From JAFIFT01 sp020051095 (lineage in GTDB: Bacteria > Pseudomonadota > Gammaproteobacteria > Legionellales > Legionellaceae), in the NCBI RefSeq assembly GCF_964199965.1, contig NZ_CAXMZT010000011.1, positions 62,001 to 126,000 on the forward strand: 64,000 nt of DNA, given 5' to 3'. The notes under the pieces are model-generated. The model was not told the DNA's origin. It saw nothing but the letters and a program-made list of their open reading frames with translations, and did not search any database. Positions 26,712 to 36,726 of the stretch are shown piece after piece. The position numbers and the translations under genes were made by a program. How positions within the stretch are numbered: position 1 is the stretch's first letter; every line of letters starts with the position of its first letter.

Positions 26712-28685
26712 TTAGCCCAGGAGGAGCCAAATTAAGAAAACGATTAATCCCAAAACCATAAAAGTCGCATAATGATAAAGATACCCAGTTTGTAATAACC
26801 GTCCTTTATCTGCAAACCAACGGATTGTTTTCCCCGTACCATTGACAACAACACCATCTATCATGATTTTATCGCCAATTTTATAAAATATTTGTCCAAT
26901 TGCACGGCCACCCCTGACAAAAAATAAGTCATTAAATGCATCGAACCCATATTTATTAACAAGCACTCGATAAATTACCGAAAAATAGTGCGACAATCTT
27001 CCAGGGATTGACGGATAAACAATATACAATAGCCACGTTATGACAATGCCACTGACTGTTAACCAGAATATTTCGCTGCTAAACGCATGGATGGCGGATG
27101 AAAGTGGGGAGTGAAACTCTTCTTTTAGCGTTGTAAGTACATTATGCTCCGGCAGAACGAAAATGGATTTTGACAGTAGAGTCGGTGAGTTATAAAGCAT
27201 CGGTCCAATTAGAATATATCCCAGAATGACGGAAGGGATTGCCAATAGCACCAATGGCAACCACACTACCCAAGGGGATTCATGAACATGATCAAATGTT
27301 TTTTCATCCATCCTCGGTTTGCCATGAAATGTTAAAAAGAACGCTCTAAAGGTATACAAGGCAGTCACCATTGCACCAATGGCAACACAGAAATAAGCAT
27401 AGCCGCTGCCTGGTATGGTACTTAAATGGGTGGCCTCAATAATTGTGTCTTTTGAATAAAAACCTGCAAATGGTGGGATAGCACATAAAGCCAGACTTCC
27501 TATCAAAAAGGTAACATAAGTAATTGGCATTTTCTTCCATAAACCACCCATCTTCTGCATATCCTGTTCATGGTGCATGCCAATGATCACTGAGCCCGCT
27601 GCTAAAAACAGCAAGGCCTTAAAGCAAGCGTGTGTTAATAAATGAAAAATACCAGCGCTGTATGCCGAAATACCCATCGCAACCATCATGTAACCCAACT
27701 GTGATAGAGTTGAGTAAGCAATCACACGCTTTATATCGTTCATGACAATACCAAGAATCCCAGTAAATAAAGCGCCTGTTGCGCCAATCACCAGCACAAA
27801 GGTCAGCGCCGTTGTGGATAATTCGATTAGAGGCGATATTCTAGCTACCATGAACACACCCGCGGTAACCATTGTAGCCGCATGGATTAGAGCTGAAATT
27901 GGTGTTGGACCTTCCATTGACTCAGGCAGCCAAACATGAAGTGGAATTTGTGCTGATTTTCCCATAGCTCCGATAAATAAGCATATACAAATCACCGTGA
28001 TAAGAGACCAGCTATGATCATTGAATAATGAGATTGTCTGTCCAGCCAAGGATTGAGCATGGTTGAATACTATTTTGTAGTCGAGGGTGCCGGTGTAGGC
28101 GAGAATTAATCCCAAACCCAGAATAAACCCAAAATCACCAACCCTATTCACCAAGAATGCTTTTAAACCACCTGCAATCGCTGATTCTTTGGTATACCAA
28201 AAGCTGATCAGTAAATAAGAAACTAGACCAACCCCTTCCCAACCAAAAAACAATTGCAAAAAGTTATTTGCCGACACCAACATCAACATCATAAAGGTGA
28301 ACAAGGATATGTAGCTAAAAAAGCGCTGATAGCCATCATCATCCGCCATATAGCCGATGCTATAGATATGAACTAAAAAAGAGACAAACGTTACTATGGT
28401 TAGCATGACCACGGTTAAGGGATCAATTAAAAAGCCAATGTGGAAATGGTAAGGAAACAACTGTCCACCGCTTGCCCAGGCATACAGATTACCATTATAA
28501 ATATCAATGTTACCCGTTAGCACTTGATAGGCAACATAACATGACAAAACAAATGAAATGAAAACCAACCCAATAGTCACTGAGTGGGCTCCAACCCGGC
28601 CTATTTGATTGCGGAAGAATCCAGCACAAATCGCTCCAACAAGTGGGAGCAATACGATGATCAATGTAATATGTTCAATATTCAC
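26712..28685 (-). CDS. nuoL: NADH-quinone oxidoreductase subunit L
   Basis: Largest antiporter-like subunit of complex I, whose C-terminal amphipathic lateral helix spans the membrane arm. The 657 residues include FFGWEGVGLVSYLLISFW (essential Glu), KSAQIPLHVWLPESMEGPTP, the Lys/His-rich KRVIAYSTLSQLGYMMVA, and a C-terminal extension after about residue 490 consistent with the lateral helix. Five bases separate it from nuoK, the small subunit it packs against. Confidence 0.97.
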   Translation of the reverse strand: MNIEHITLIIVLLPLVGAICAGFFRNQIGRVGAHSVTIGLVFISFVLSCYVAYQVLTGNIDIYNGNLYAWASGGQLFPYHFHIGFLIDPLTVVMLTIVTFVSFLVHIYSIGYMADDDGYQRFFSYISLFTFMMLMLVSANNFLQLFFGWEGVGLVSYLLISFWYTKESAIAGGLKAFLVNRVGDFGFILGLGLILAYTGTLDYKIVFNHAQSLAGQTISLFNDHSWSLITVICICLFIGAMGKSAQIPLHVWLPESMEGPTPISALIHAATMVTAGVFMVARISPLIELSTTALTFVLVIGATGALFTGILGIVMNDIKRVIAYSTLSQLGYMMVAMGISAYSAGIFHLLTHACFKALLFLAAGSVIIGMHHEQDMQKMGGLWKKMPITYVTFLIGSLALCAIPPFAGFYSKDTIIEATHLSTIPGSGYAYFCVAIGAMVTALYTFRAFFLTFHGKPRMDEKTFDHVHESPWVVWLPLVLLAIPSVILGYILIGPMLYNSPTLLSKSIFVLPEHNVLTTLKEEFHSPLSSAIHAFSSEIFWLTVSGIVITWLLYIVYPSIPGRLSHYFSVIYRVLVNKYGFDAFNDLFFVRGGRAIGQIFYKIGDKIMIDGVVVNGTGKTIRWFADKGRLLQTGYLYHYATFMVLGLIVFLIWLLLG

Positions 28686-28690
28686 GTTGC

Positions 28691-28996
28691 TTAACCTTTT
28701 AGATGGTTGAGTTTATCAACGTCAATGTTGCCTCGATTTCGATAGAGTAACATGACAATGGCTAGTCCAATCGCTGCTTCAGCGGCAGCAACGGTCAAAA
28801 TAAAGAAAACAAACGCTTCTCCGGCAACCGAATTATAATAATGGGCAAAAGCAACAAAATTCGTATTGACGGCTAAGAGCATCAATTCAACGCAAACTAA
28901 CAACAAAATGATGTTTTTACGATTTAGCATGATGCCAACCAAGCTAAATCCAAACAGTATTGAAGATAGAATCACATAGTGACTGACAGGTATCAT
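28691..28996 (-). CDS. nuoK: NADH-quinone oxidoreductase subunit K
   Basis: Small three-helix membrane subunit (101 residues) of the proton-translocating arm. The two buried glutamates needed for proton transfer are present in LLVCVELMLLAVN (helix 2) and AAAEAAIGLAIV (helix 3). The loop after helix 1 has the usual NRKNIILLL. Lies between nuoJ and nuoL with gaps of about 10 and 5 bases. Confidence 0.96.
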   Translation of the reverse strand: MIPVSHYVILSSILFGFSLVGIMLNRKNIILLLVCVELMLLAVNTNFVAFAHYYNSVAGEAFVFFILTVAAAEAAIGLAIVMLLYRNRGNIDVDKLNHLKG

Positions 28997-29007
28997 CTCA
29001 TTGATCC

Positions 29008-29649
29008 TTATTTATTATCATTTTTTATTTGCATTAACCGCACCCTATCCTCTCGCCTTGTCATCAGCTGTTGGCGAATATCCTGCCGCTTCGAGCGAAC
29101 ACGGTTAGTGTGGGCTAAGGTGATGGCTGCAACAATAGCGACGAGTAATAACATTGCCGCCATTTCAAAAGGGAGCAAATATTCGGTGTAAAGTACCATG
29201 CCTAACCGCTTGGTGTTGGACAACGCTTCTTGGGTTCCCCCTTCATTCGACGGCTCAAGGTAGGTCACAGCTTGGCTTGTTTCAACAATACTATTGTCAA
29301 AGGTGTTTGAAGGTAGTGCTATCATCAATAATCCAGCCAGCAGGGCTACTAGGATAAGTCCGAAAGGTAGGTAGCGCGCAAAATGACCTCGGAGGGATTC
29401 TACCTCGATGTCTAACATCATCACAACGAATAAGAATAATGTCATGACTGCACCCACATAGACGAGCACCAAAATCAGCGCTAAAAATTCTGCTTGGGCA
29501 ATGATCCACAAACCAGCACTAGCAAAAAACGTCAACACTAAGAACAGCACACACCGAACTGGGTTGTTTTGGGTAATGACCATCAAAGCAGATAATACTG
29601 CCAGTGCTGCAAAACCGTAGAATACGACCTGAATGAATAATTCGTGCAT
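29008..29649 (-). CDS. nuoJ: NADH-quinone oxidoreductase subunit J
   Basis: Membrane subunit of complex I with five predicted helices in its 213 residues. The block FFASAGLWIIAQAEFLALILVLVYVGAVMTLFLFVVMMLD is the family core, containing the pi-bulge helix 3 and the conserved YVGAVMTLF. The C-terminal tail is basic. Ten bases separate it from nuoI. No anomalies. Confidence 0.96.
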   Translation of the reverse strand: MHELFIQVVFYGFAALAVLSALMVITQNNPVRCVLFLVLTFFASAGLWIIAQAEFLALILVLVYVGAVMTLFLFVVMMLDIEVESLRGHFARYLPFGLILVALLAGLLMIALPSNTFDNSIVETSQAVTYLEPSNEGGTQEALSNTKRLGMVLYTEYLLPFEMAAMLLLVAIVAAITLAHTNRVRSKRQDIRQQLMTRREDRVRLMQIKNDNK

Positions 29650-29659
29650 TATTTCCCCA

Positions 29660-30160
29660 TTAACGATATTTTTTATCTTGCATACGATCTTCTGCTAAAC
29701 GGGCTTCCATCATATCACCGACCGCTAGCAACTTTTCTTTTGTCATAATGTTTTGCCCACGCTCATTGATATGGTAATGATGGATGGGTGTAACAACGAT
29801 GGAGTCCACCGGACAAGATTCTTCACATAACCCGCAGTTGATGCATTTAAATACATCAATATCATACCGTGTTGTTCTCCGAGAGCCATCTTCTCTAGGT
29901 TCTGATTCTATTGTAATTGCTAATGCAGGGCATATTGCTTCGCATAATTTGCACGCAATACATCGCTCTTCACCATTTGGGTAACGTCGTAAAGCGAGCA
30001 TCCCTCTAAATCGAGGGGAAATGGGTGTTTGCTCTTCTGGAAACTGAACTGTTGTTTTTTTCTTAAAGAAATACTTCACTGTCAGCATCAAACCAACTAG
30101 CAGTTCTGTTAAGAAGAAGCTGCGCAAATAGTGCTTTATGTATCGATACGATTTCTTCAT
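29660..30160 (-). CDS. nuoI: NADH-quinone oxidoreductase subunit I
   Basis: Peripheral ferredoxin-like subunit carrying two [4Fe-4S] clusters (N6a, N6b) that pass electrons toward quinone. The 166 residues contain CIACKLCEAICPALAI and CINCGLCEESCPVDSI, the two full CxxCxxCxxxCP motifs, after an N-terminal amphipathic stretch with FRGMLALRRYPNGEERC. Length is typical. It lies between nuoH and nuoJ. Confidence 0.97.
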   Translation of the reverse strand: MKKSYRYIKHYLRSFFLTELLVGLMLTVKYFFKKKTTVQFPEEQTPISPRFRGMLALRRYPNGEERCIACKLCEAICPALAITIESEPREDGSRRTTRYDIDVFKCINCGLCEESCPVDSIVVTPIHHYHINERGQNIMTKEKLLAVGDMMEARLAEDRMQDKKYR

Positions 30161-30186
30161 TCGAACACTCTTATTCTATATCGTTA

Positions 30187-31221
30187 TCATGCGAACCACG
30201 GATTAACGTGCAATTCAACCATTAAAGCTGTCACAACTACCCAAACGATAGTTGTTGGAATTAATACTTTCCAACCTAATCGCATCAATTGATCATAGCG
30301 ATACCTTGGGAAGGTTGCCCGCATCCATAAATAAATAAATAAAAATAATGATACTTTAATAAAAAACCACACAAACCCTGGCACCACAAAAAAGATGCTT
30401 TCTAAGAGAGGCATCCCTTCGAATGGAGACAACCATCCACCTAAAAATAATAAGGTGATAGCGGCTGAAATTAAAATCATGCTGGCATATTCAGATAAGA
30501 AAAATAAGGCAAAACCAATCCCCGAATACTCAACATGGAAACCAGCAACAATCTCAGACTCGCCTTCAGCCAAGTCAAAAGGTGCACGGTTTGTTTCTGC
30601 AACCCCCGATATCCAAAATATTAGAAACAGTGGTAACAGGGGAATAAAAAACCAATGGCTTAGACCACCTTTTTGCGCTAATACAATCTCGGATATGTTC
30701 ATATGCCCGGCAGCAAGAATAACACCCACCAAACAAAACCCCATAGCAATTTCATACGAAATTGTCTGTGCCGTGCTTCGTAGTGCGCCAAACATGGCGT
30801 ATTTAGAATTGGATGCCCAACCGGCAATCAAAACGCCATACACCCCCAGGGAACTCATCGCAAACAAATACAGCACGCCCGCGTTAATGTTTGATAAAAC
30901 CACACCTTCTGAGAATGGGATGACCGCCCAACCCGCAAGAGCGGGGGCAAGCGCGAAAAGTGGGGCAATGATAAATAAATACTTGTTTGACTTAGCCGGG
31001 ACAACAATTTCTTTGGTGATTAACTTCAGCAAATCAGCAAACGGTTGCAGTAACCCTTTATAACCAACTCGATTTGGACCAATTCGAGTTTGGATATAAC
31101 CGATAACTTTTCGTTCTGCGTAAGTCAAATACGCAACCGCAATCAACAACGGAATCAGGATTACAACGATTTTGATAATAATCCAAATTAAAATACCAAT
31201 GTCTTGAAACATATGTTGCAT
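30187..31221 (-). CDS. nuoH: NADH-quinone oxidoreductase subunit H
   Basis: Membrane subunit at the junction of the two arms of complex I, forming the quinone chamber and the E-channel. The 344 residues have eight helices. The signature loop AERKVIGYIQTRIGPNRVGY is near residue 35, NRAPFDLAEGESEIVAGFHVEYSG near 215-240 holds the acidic funnel residues, and RATFPRYRYDQLMRLGWK is near the C terminus. Two bases separate it from nuoG. Confidence 0.97.
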   Translation of the reverse strand: MQHMFQDIGILIWIIIKIVVILIPLLIAVAYLTYAERKVIGYIQTRIGPNRVGYKGLLQPFADLLKLITKEIVVPAKSNKYLFIIAPLFALAPALAGWAVIPFSEGVVLSNINAGVLYLFAMSSLGVYGVLIAGWASNSKYAMFGALRSTAQTISYEIAMGFCLVGVILAAGHMNISEIVLAQKGGLSHWFFIPLLPLFLIFWISGVAETNRAPFDLAEGESEIVAGFHVEYSGIGFALFFLSEYASMILISAAITLLFLGGWLSPFEGMPLLESIFFVVPGFVWFFIKVSLFLFIYLWMRATFPRYRYDQLMRLGWKVLIPTTIVWVVVTALMVELHVNPWFA

Positions 31222-31223
31222 AT

Positions 31224-33590
31224 TTATTTACCTGTTTCTCGCTTAATATTAATCTCAGCAAACGAATGGCCTAGATCCGCTGTCTCTTGCATCGCATTGG
31301 GTAACCATACCACATCCAATGCGATTCGGTGATCGCGCTTTAGTGGTAATGTTATCTCAATATCGCCTTGAGATACAGTTGCAGATTCGCCTAAATGTAA
31401 TCTGTCCGCTGTTTTGGGATTGATACGGATGCAGCTGCTCTCTGCAGCGGCACATCGTTGAAGCGCTTCAGCTCGACGAACAATGGCATCCCCTCGATAC
31501 AAGGGCCACTCGCCCACTCGTTGTATCGCCGCATTGGGCTCAAGAATGGCGTTAGGCAGATACAGAGGATATTCTTCTATCGCCATCAGCTGAGTGTGCG
31601 ATTTTAGTTCCTGAAGTATCTCATCACTTGATACAAAATCAAACCCGGGGCATTGCAAAAGATTGCCCATAACACGCAATATTTTCCAAGCAGGTCGTGC
31701 TTCTTCATAGGGTTGTAATGCGCCTTTAAAAGATTGCCAGCTATTGTCAATATTGATGTATGTTCCTGACGTCTCCGCATAAGGAGCCATGGGTAGAATG
31801 ACGTCTGCGTAATCTTTCATCGACTCTTCACTATAGGCCGACAATAACACCACAAATTGTGCACCAAGGACCGCTTTTCTTGCTAAACCTGGATTTTCAA
31901 AATCAAACCCAGGCTCTGTATTCATTAAAAAATAACCAGCCAAATTCGCTGAGAGAGCAGCTTGAACATCAAGCCCAACTGACTCTTCACGTTTTCCTGC
32001 TGGCCCACGATGCGGCAACATACCTGCCAGCGAAAGACCGGTTGAATTAGCACCCGTTGAGAAGTGTAGGTACTTTGCACCGCTGTGTTTTTGTATTAAG
32101 GTTGATAACGTTCTTAACAAACTAGCCTGAGGATGGTTTTCAAAGAGCGCGCCCGTAAGCATCACCGCCTTTTCAGCAGATAACATCGCTGCTATCTTCC
32201 GGTGATTATCATCTGGTGTTAAGCCAATCAATAATGGTTTCATTGCTTCTGGCAATTTCTCTATTTCGCCATCGACGCAACCAATCAATATCTTTGCTAA
32301 ATCAAAAGGTAACTCCTGAGGAGCAGACACCAGTGAGACGCTAGTAGTGAAATGAAAATCATAATCCACGGGGTTAAGGTGAGCAACCTTTGCCCCTGAT
32401 TGGACCGCTTTTCTGACTCTTACACCAGCTAACGGCACTTCGCGCGTAATATTGCAACCAATCATTACAATGTTTTCTTGCTCTTCGATAGCTTGATAAG
32501 CAAGATTATTACCCGCCAAAACTGGTCGGTGTTCTTGGTCTGCAAAATCAGTTTGGTGAAGTCGATAATCGATATTGGTCACGCCGAGTGAGCGCATCAA
32601 CTTCTGCAATAAATACCCTTCTTCAACCGTGGAAGATGGGCTTGCAAATGCTGCAAACTGCTCTGGACCATGCTTTTTGATAATATGGGAAATCCCTTCC
32701 GCTGCAAATTTCAAGGCGGTTTCCCAATCAGTGGTTTGCCATTCACCCCCTTTTTTAATTTGGGGTTTTGATGCTCTTGTCGGCGCCGTCAGACCTAGAT
32801 AACTAAATCGATCCCTATCGGACAACCAAGTCTCATTAATCGGTTCATATTCTCGTGGCACCGCCCGCATTAACCGTCCTCGGCGAACATGAAGGTGTAT
32901 ATGAGAACCGATACAATCATGAGGAGCAATGCTATCATGCTGTGTCATCTCCCATGCCCTACCTGTGAATCGATAAGGTTTTGATGTCAAAGCACCAACA
33001 GGGCACAAATCGATGACATTACCCGATACTTCAGACTCCATGCTGTGCTTTATATAGGTACCAATGTGTGTCGTTTCTCCCCGACCGGTGGCACCCAATT
33101 CTCGCAGACCACCAACTTCATCACCAAAGCGCACGCAGCGTGTACAGTGGATGCACCGTGTCATTTCAGTCGAGATCAAGGGGCCGATATTATCATCGTC
33201 AAATGAGCGTTTGCTTTCTTCATATTCAGAAGCATCATAGCCAAATCCCATTGAAATATCTTGTAATTCACACTCACCACCTTGGTCGCATATGGGGCAA
33301 TCAAGCGGGTGATTAATTAGCAAGAACTCCATCACTGCTTTTTGCGAGCGAATGGCCTCTTCAGATTTTGTGAAGACTTTCATGCCATCTGTTATTGGCG
33401 TTGCGCAAGCGGGGACCGGTTTCCGGCCATTTTCAACTTCAACTAAGCACATACGGCAGTTAGCTGCAACCGATAACTTCTTATGGTAACAAAAGCGGGG
33501 GATGTAAATACCTGCTTCATCAGCCACTTCAATAATCATTTTGCCATTATCAACGTCTATCTTTTTGCCATCTATTTCTATCGTTGCCAT
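31224..33590 (-). CDS. nuoG: NADH-quinone oxidoreductase subunit G
   Basis: Largest peripheral subunit of complex I. The 788 residues begin with a ferredoxin-like [2Fe-2S] site (CYHKKLSVAANCRMCLVEV and PVPAC) and the His/Cys-ligated cluster HPLDCPICDQGGEC, followed by CIHCTRCVRF with a distal CPVGAL. A molybdopterin-oxidoreductase-like domain occupies about 220-690. Only one Cys is seen in the stretch after SIAPHDCIG where E. coli places its extra N7 cluster, so that cluster is probably absent, as in many bacteria. Confidence 0.96.
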   Translation of the reverse strand: MATIEIDGKKIDVDNGKMIIEVADEAGIYIPRFCYHKKLSVAANCRMCLVEVENGRKPVPACATPITDGMKVFTKSEEAIRSQKAVMEFLLINHPLDCPICDQGGECELQDISMGFGYDASEYEESKRSFDDDNIGPLISTEMTRCIHCTRCVRFGDEVGGLRELGATGRGETTHIGTYIKHSMESEVSGNVIDLCPVGALTSKPYRFTGRAWEMTQHDSIAPHDCIGSHIHLHVRRGRLMRAVPREYEPINETWLSDRDRFSYLGLTAPTRASKPQIKKGGEWQTTDWETALKFAAEGISHIIKKHGPEQFAAFASPSSTVEEGYLLQKLMRSLGVTNIDYRLHQTDFADQEHRPVLAGNNLAYQAIEEQENIVMIGCNITREVPLAGVRVRKAVQSGAKVAHLNPVDYDFHFTTSVSLVSAPQELPFDLAKILIGCVDGEIEKLPEAMKPLLIGLTPDDNHRKIAAMLSAEKAVMLTGALFENHPQASLLRTLSTLIQKHSGAKYLHFSTGANSTGLSLAGMLPHRGPAGKREESVGLDVQAALSANLAGYFLMNTEPGFDFENPGLARKAVLGAQFVVLLSAYSEESMKDYADVILPMAPYAETSGTYINIDNSWQSFKGALQPYEEARPAWKILRVMGNLLQCPGFDFVSSDEILQELKSHTQLMAIEEYPLYLPNAILEPNAAIQRVGEWPLYRGDAIVRRAEALQRCAAAESSCIRINPKTADRLHLGESATVSQGDIEITLPLKRDHRIALDVVWLPNAMQETADLGHSFAEINIKRETGK

Positions 33591-33607
33591 GGAATTAACC
33601 TTCTCGA

Positions 33608-34888
33608 TTATGCCGCTACCAGCGATCGCTTGTGCTTCACAAAATATTCAAATTCATGATAAAAATGCTTGACGAAACTTTGTACTGGCCAAGCAGCTGC
33701 TTCACCAAATGCACAAATGGTTCGACCTTCAATGCTATCAGCGACATGGACTAACTTCTCAATGTCACTCTGTTCCGCATGTCCTGATTTGATCCGATGT
33801 AATAAACGAACTAACCACCCCGTACCTTCTCGGCAAGGGGTGCACTGACCGCAAGACTCTTCATCGTAAAATTCCGCGATCCGGTAAAGAACGTCCACCA
33901 TACAAGTTGTTTCATCCATAATGATGACTGCCCCAGAACCAAGCCCTGATCCAGCTTTTTGAATACTGTCGTAATCCATATCCAATTGCATCATCACATC
34001 ACCTGGTAGAACTTTCATCGATGAACCGCCCGGGATCACCGCTTTGATTTTACGCCCTTCTCTCACACCGCCAGCTAATTCTAAAAGATCTTTGAATGGC
34101 GTACCAAGTGGAATTTCATAATTCCCTGGTTTATTGACATGTCCGCTAACTGAAAAACATTTTGTTCCGCCATTATTGGGTTTACCCATATCTAAGAACC
34201 ACTTAGCCCCTTTTTCCAGGATAACAGGGACAGATGCCAGTGTTTCGGTATTATTGATGGTGGTAGGTTTGCCATATAAACCATAATTTGCGGGAAAAGG
34301 TGGCTTGAAGCGTGGCTGTCCTTTTTTGCCTTCCAAGGAGTTTAATAAGGCCGTTTCCTCACCACAAATATAAGCACCGGCTCCTAAATGGTTATATAAA
34401 TCAAAATCAACCCCACTTCCCAGGATATTTTTACCGAGTAGGCCTGCTTCATAAGCTTCTGCAATTGCTTGTTCCATGCGTTCAAATGGCAACCAAAATT
34501 CACCACGGATATAGTTATACCCTACTGTTGCGCCAATTGCGTATCCACAAATCGCCATCCCTTCTACCAGCTGATGAGGATTATAATTCATAATGTCTCT
34601 ATCTTTGCAGGTGCCTGGCTCGCCCTCATCAGAGTTACAAACAAGATAGCTTTGTATGTCTTTATTTTTAGGCATAAAGCTCCACTTTAGCCCTGTTGGG
34701 AAGCCAGCTCCCCCACGACCACGTAATGCCGATGTTTTAACTTCTTCAATAATATCATGGGGAGGGATTTTTTCTGTTAATATCTTTCGCCATGCGCTAT
34801 ACCCACCAACGCTTTGGTAAGTTGACATGGCATGAGGATTGGGTAAATGTCTTGTGCGGTAGCAGACCTGATTCAAACAATCAGTCAT
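33608..34888 (-). CDS. nuoF: NADH-quinone oxidoreductase subunit F
   Basis: NADH-binding subunit with FMN and cluster N3; takes hydride from NADH. The 426 residues show GRGGAGFPTGLKWSF (NADH/FMN glycine-rich loop), GAYICGEETALLNSLEG (FMN site) and ESCGQCTPCREGTGW plus the distal CAFGEAAAWPV that ligates the [4Fe-4S] cluster. It pairs with nuoE, which lies 39 bases upstream. Confidence 0.97.
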   Translation of the reverse strand: MTDCLNQVCYRTRHLPNPHAMSTYQSVGGYSAWRKILTEKIPPHDIIEEVKTSALRGRGGAGFPTGLKWSFMPKNKDIQSYLVCNSDEGEPGTCKDRDIMNYNPHQLVEGMAICGYAIGATVGYNYIRGEFWLPFERMEQAIAEAYEAGLLGKNILGSGVDFDLYNHLGAGAYICGEETALLNSLEGKKGQPRFKPPFPANYGLYGKPTTINNTETLASVPVILEKGAKWFLDMGKPNNGGTKCFSVSGHVNKPGNYEIPLGTPFKDLLELAGGVREGRKIKAVIPGGSSMKVLPGDVMMQLDMDYDSIQKAGSGLGSGAVIIMDETTCMVDVLYRIAEFYDEESCGQCTPCREGTGWLVRLLHRIKSGHAEQSDIEKLVHVADSIEGRTICAFGEAAAWPVQSFVKHFYHEFEYFVKHKRSLVAA

Positions 34889-34927
34889 ATCAGCCTCCTT
34901 CCTTGATCAAATCTCGTTGAAAGCGTT

Positions 34928-35431
34928 TCATTTATACTCCTCAATGGCTTGATCAATTTTTTCGTGGGTTAAATTTTCATGATAATCTTTATCAATTTGC
35001 ATCATTGGCGCATTAACACACGCGCCTAAGCACTCAACAGAACGTAAAGCAAACCGACCATCATTGGTGTTACCGCCGAGCGAGACATCCAATTTATTTT
35101 CCAAGTATTTAACGACATCGTTAGAACCGCTTAACATACACGAGATGTTTGTGCAGACATTGATAGTATGCCTTGGATGAGGTTTGTGCTCATACATTGA
35201 ATAGAATGTAGCAACCTCATAAACAGCAATCGGCGGCATATCTAGATAGGAGGCTAGCGCATCCATCAATGGAGGGGTTAAGTGATTTTTTTCTTCCTGG
35301 ATAATCATCAAGCCTCTCATAACAGCAGATTGCTTTTGATCGGCTGGATATTTTGCAATCCACTGATCAATTTCTTCTATGGCCTTGCTGGATATCAGTT
35401 CTTTAAGTAATTTGGCTGAATTATCAGACAT
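34928..35431 (-). CDS. nuoE: NADH-quinone oxidoreductase subunit E
   Basis: Thioredoxin-fold subunit with the [2Fe-2S] cluster N1a, partner of NuoF. The 167 residues show the helical N-terminal part and the four ligands in CTNISCMLSG and CLGACVNAPMMQ. Length and motif spacing are ordinary. Separated from nuoD by 41 bases and from nuoF by 39. Confidence 0.96.
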   Translation of the reverse strand: MSDNSAKLLKELISSKAIEEIDQWIAKYPADQKQSAVMRGLMIIQEEKNHLTPPLMDALASYLDMPPIAVYEVATFYSMYEHKPHPRHTINVCTNISCMLSGSNDVVKYLENKLDVSLGGNTNDGRFALRSVECLGACVNAPMMQIDKDYHENLTHEKIDQAIEEYK

Positions 35432-35472
35432 ATTTTTAACCTTGCATCTATTTATATAACCTATCGTTCATT

Positions 35473-36726
35473 TTAACGGTCAATCTCACCAAACACGATA
35501 TCTTGGCTAGCTAGAATAGCCACACCATCGGCGAGCATATGCCCTTTAACCATATCATTGTAGCTGGATAAATGTGAAAATCCTGGGGCTCTTATCTTGA
35601 GACGATACGGCTTATTAGCGCCATCGGATACCAGATAAATGCCAAATTCGCCTTTTGGAGCCTCTACGGCCGAATAGACTTCCCCTCTAGGCAAGCAAAA
35701 ACCTTCTGTAAATAGCTTGAAATGGTGAATTAGCGCTTCCATATCATGCTTCATCTCTTCTCGTGTTGGCGGTGTAATTTTATGGTCATCAATTTTAATT
35801 GGGCCGGGATTACTCCTAAGCCATTCAATACATTGACGAATGATACGGTTTGACTGCCGTAATTCTTCAACACGAACAAGGTATCTGTCGTAGCAATCGC
35901 CTGTCTGACCCACTGGAATATCAAATTCTATTTCATCATAGGCGGCATAGGGCTGTTTTTTTCGCAAATCCCAAGCAATATTGCTGCCTCTTAACATCGG
36001 GCCGGAAAATCCCCATTGCAATGCTTCTTCTGGAGAAACAACGCCAATATCAACTGTACGCTGTTTCCAAATGCGATTGTCAGTCAATAGCGTTTCATAT
36101 TCATCAACACAGTTTGGGAAACGCTCCGTAAATGCCCAAAGAAAGTCCAGTAAATTACCCTGGCGATTTTGGTTTAATTTGTCCACTTCCTTTTCACTAT
36201 GCCAGCGAGAGGGTTTATATTGCGGCATGCTATCGGGTAAATCCCTCGCAACGCCTCCTGGACGGTAGTAAGTGGCATGCATACGCGCACCAGAAACCGC
36301 TTCGTAACAATCAAATAAATCTTCTCGTTCGCGAAAGCAGTATAGAAAAACTGACATGGCGCCAATATCGAGCGCTGTCGCTCCTAGCCACAGTAAATGA
36401 TTGAGGATACGAGTGACCTCATCAAACATCGTTCTTATATATAAAGCACGCTTCGGAGGGGTAACACCTAATAGCTTTTCAATTGCCATCACATAGGCAT
36501 GTTCATTACACATCATGGAGACGTAATCCAATCTGTCCATATACCCGATATTGTGAATAAACGGTTTGGTCTCAGCTAATTTTTCAGTGGCACGATGCAA
36601 TAAGCCAATATGGGGATCTGCACGGACAATCGTCTCCCCCTCTAACTCCATGACAAGCCGCAAAACTCCATGTGCAGCAGGATGTTGTGGGCCAAAATTC
36701 AGGGTGTAATTTTTTAATTCAATCAT
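35473..36726 (-). CDS. nuoD: NADH-quinone oxidoreductase subunit D
   Basis: 49-kDa type subunit that, with NuoB, forms the quinone site of complex I. The 417 residues begin NFGPQHPAAHGVLRLVMELE, the loop with the quinone-facing His, and include GLLHRATEKLAE and VSDGANKPYRLKIRAPGFSHL near the C terminus. NuoC and NuoD are separate proteins here, unlike the fused NuoCD of E. coli; the start overlaps the nuoC stop by four bases. Confidence 0.97.
   Translation of the reverse strand: MIELKNYTLNFGPQHPAAHGVLRLVMELEGETIVRADPHIGLLHRATEKLAETKPFIHNIGYMDRLDYVSMMCNEHAYVMAIEKLLGVTPPKRALYIRTMFDEVTRILNHLLWLGATALDIGAMSVFLYCFREREDLFDCYEAVSGARMHATYYRPGGVARDLPDSMPQYKPSRWHSEKEVDKLNQNRQGNLLDFLWAFTERFPNCVDEYETLLTDNRIWKQRTVDIGVVSPEEALQWGFSGPMLRGSNIAWDLRKKQPYAAYDEIEFDIPVGQTGDCYDRYLVRVEELRQSNRIIRQCIEWLRSNPGPIKIDDHKITPPTREEMKHDMEALIHHFKLFTEGFCLPRGEVYSAVEAPKGEFGIYLVSDGANKPYRLKIRAPGFSHLSSYNDMVKGHMLADGVAILASQDIVFGEIDR

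Noticed and set aside
30395..31063. 222-codon plus-strand ORF opposite nuoH
   Set aside because: Antisense shadow; composition mirrors hydrophobic nuoH codons and shows no domain of its own.
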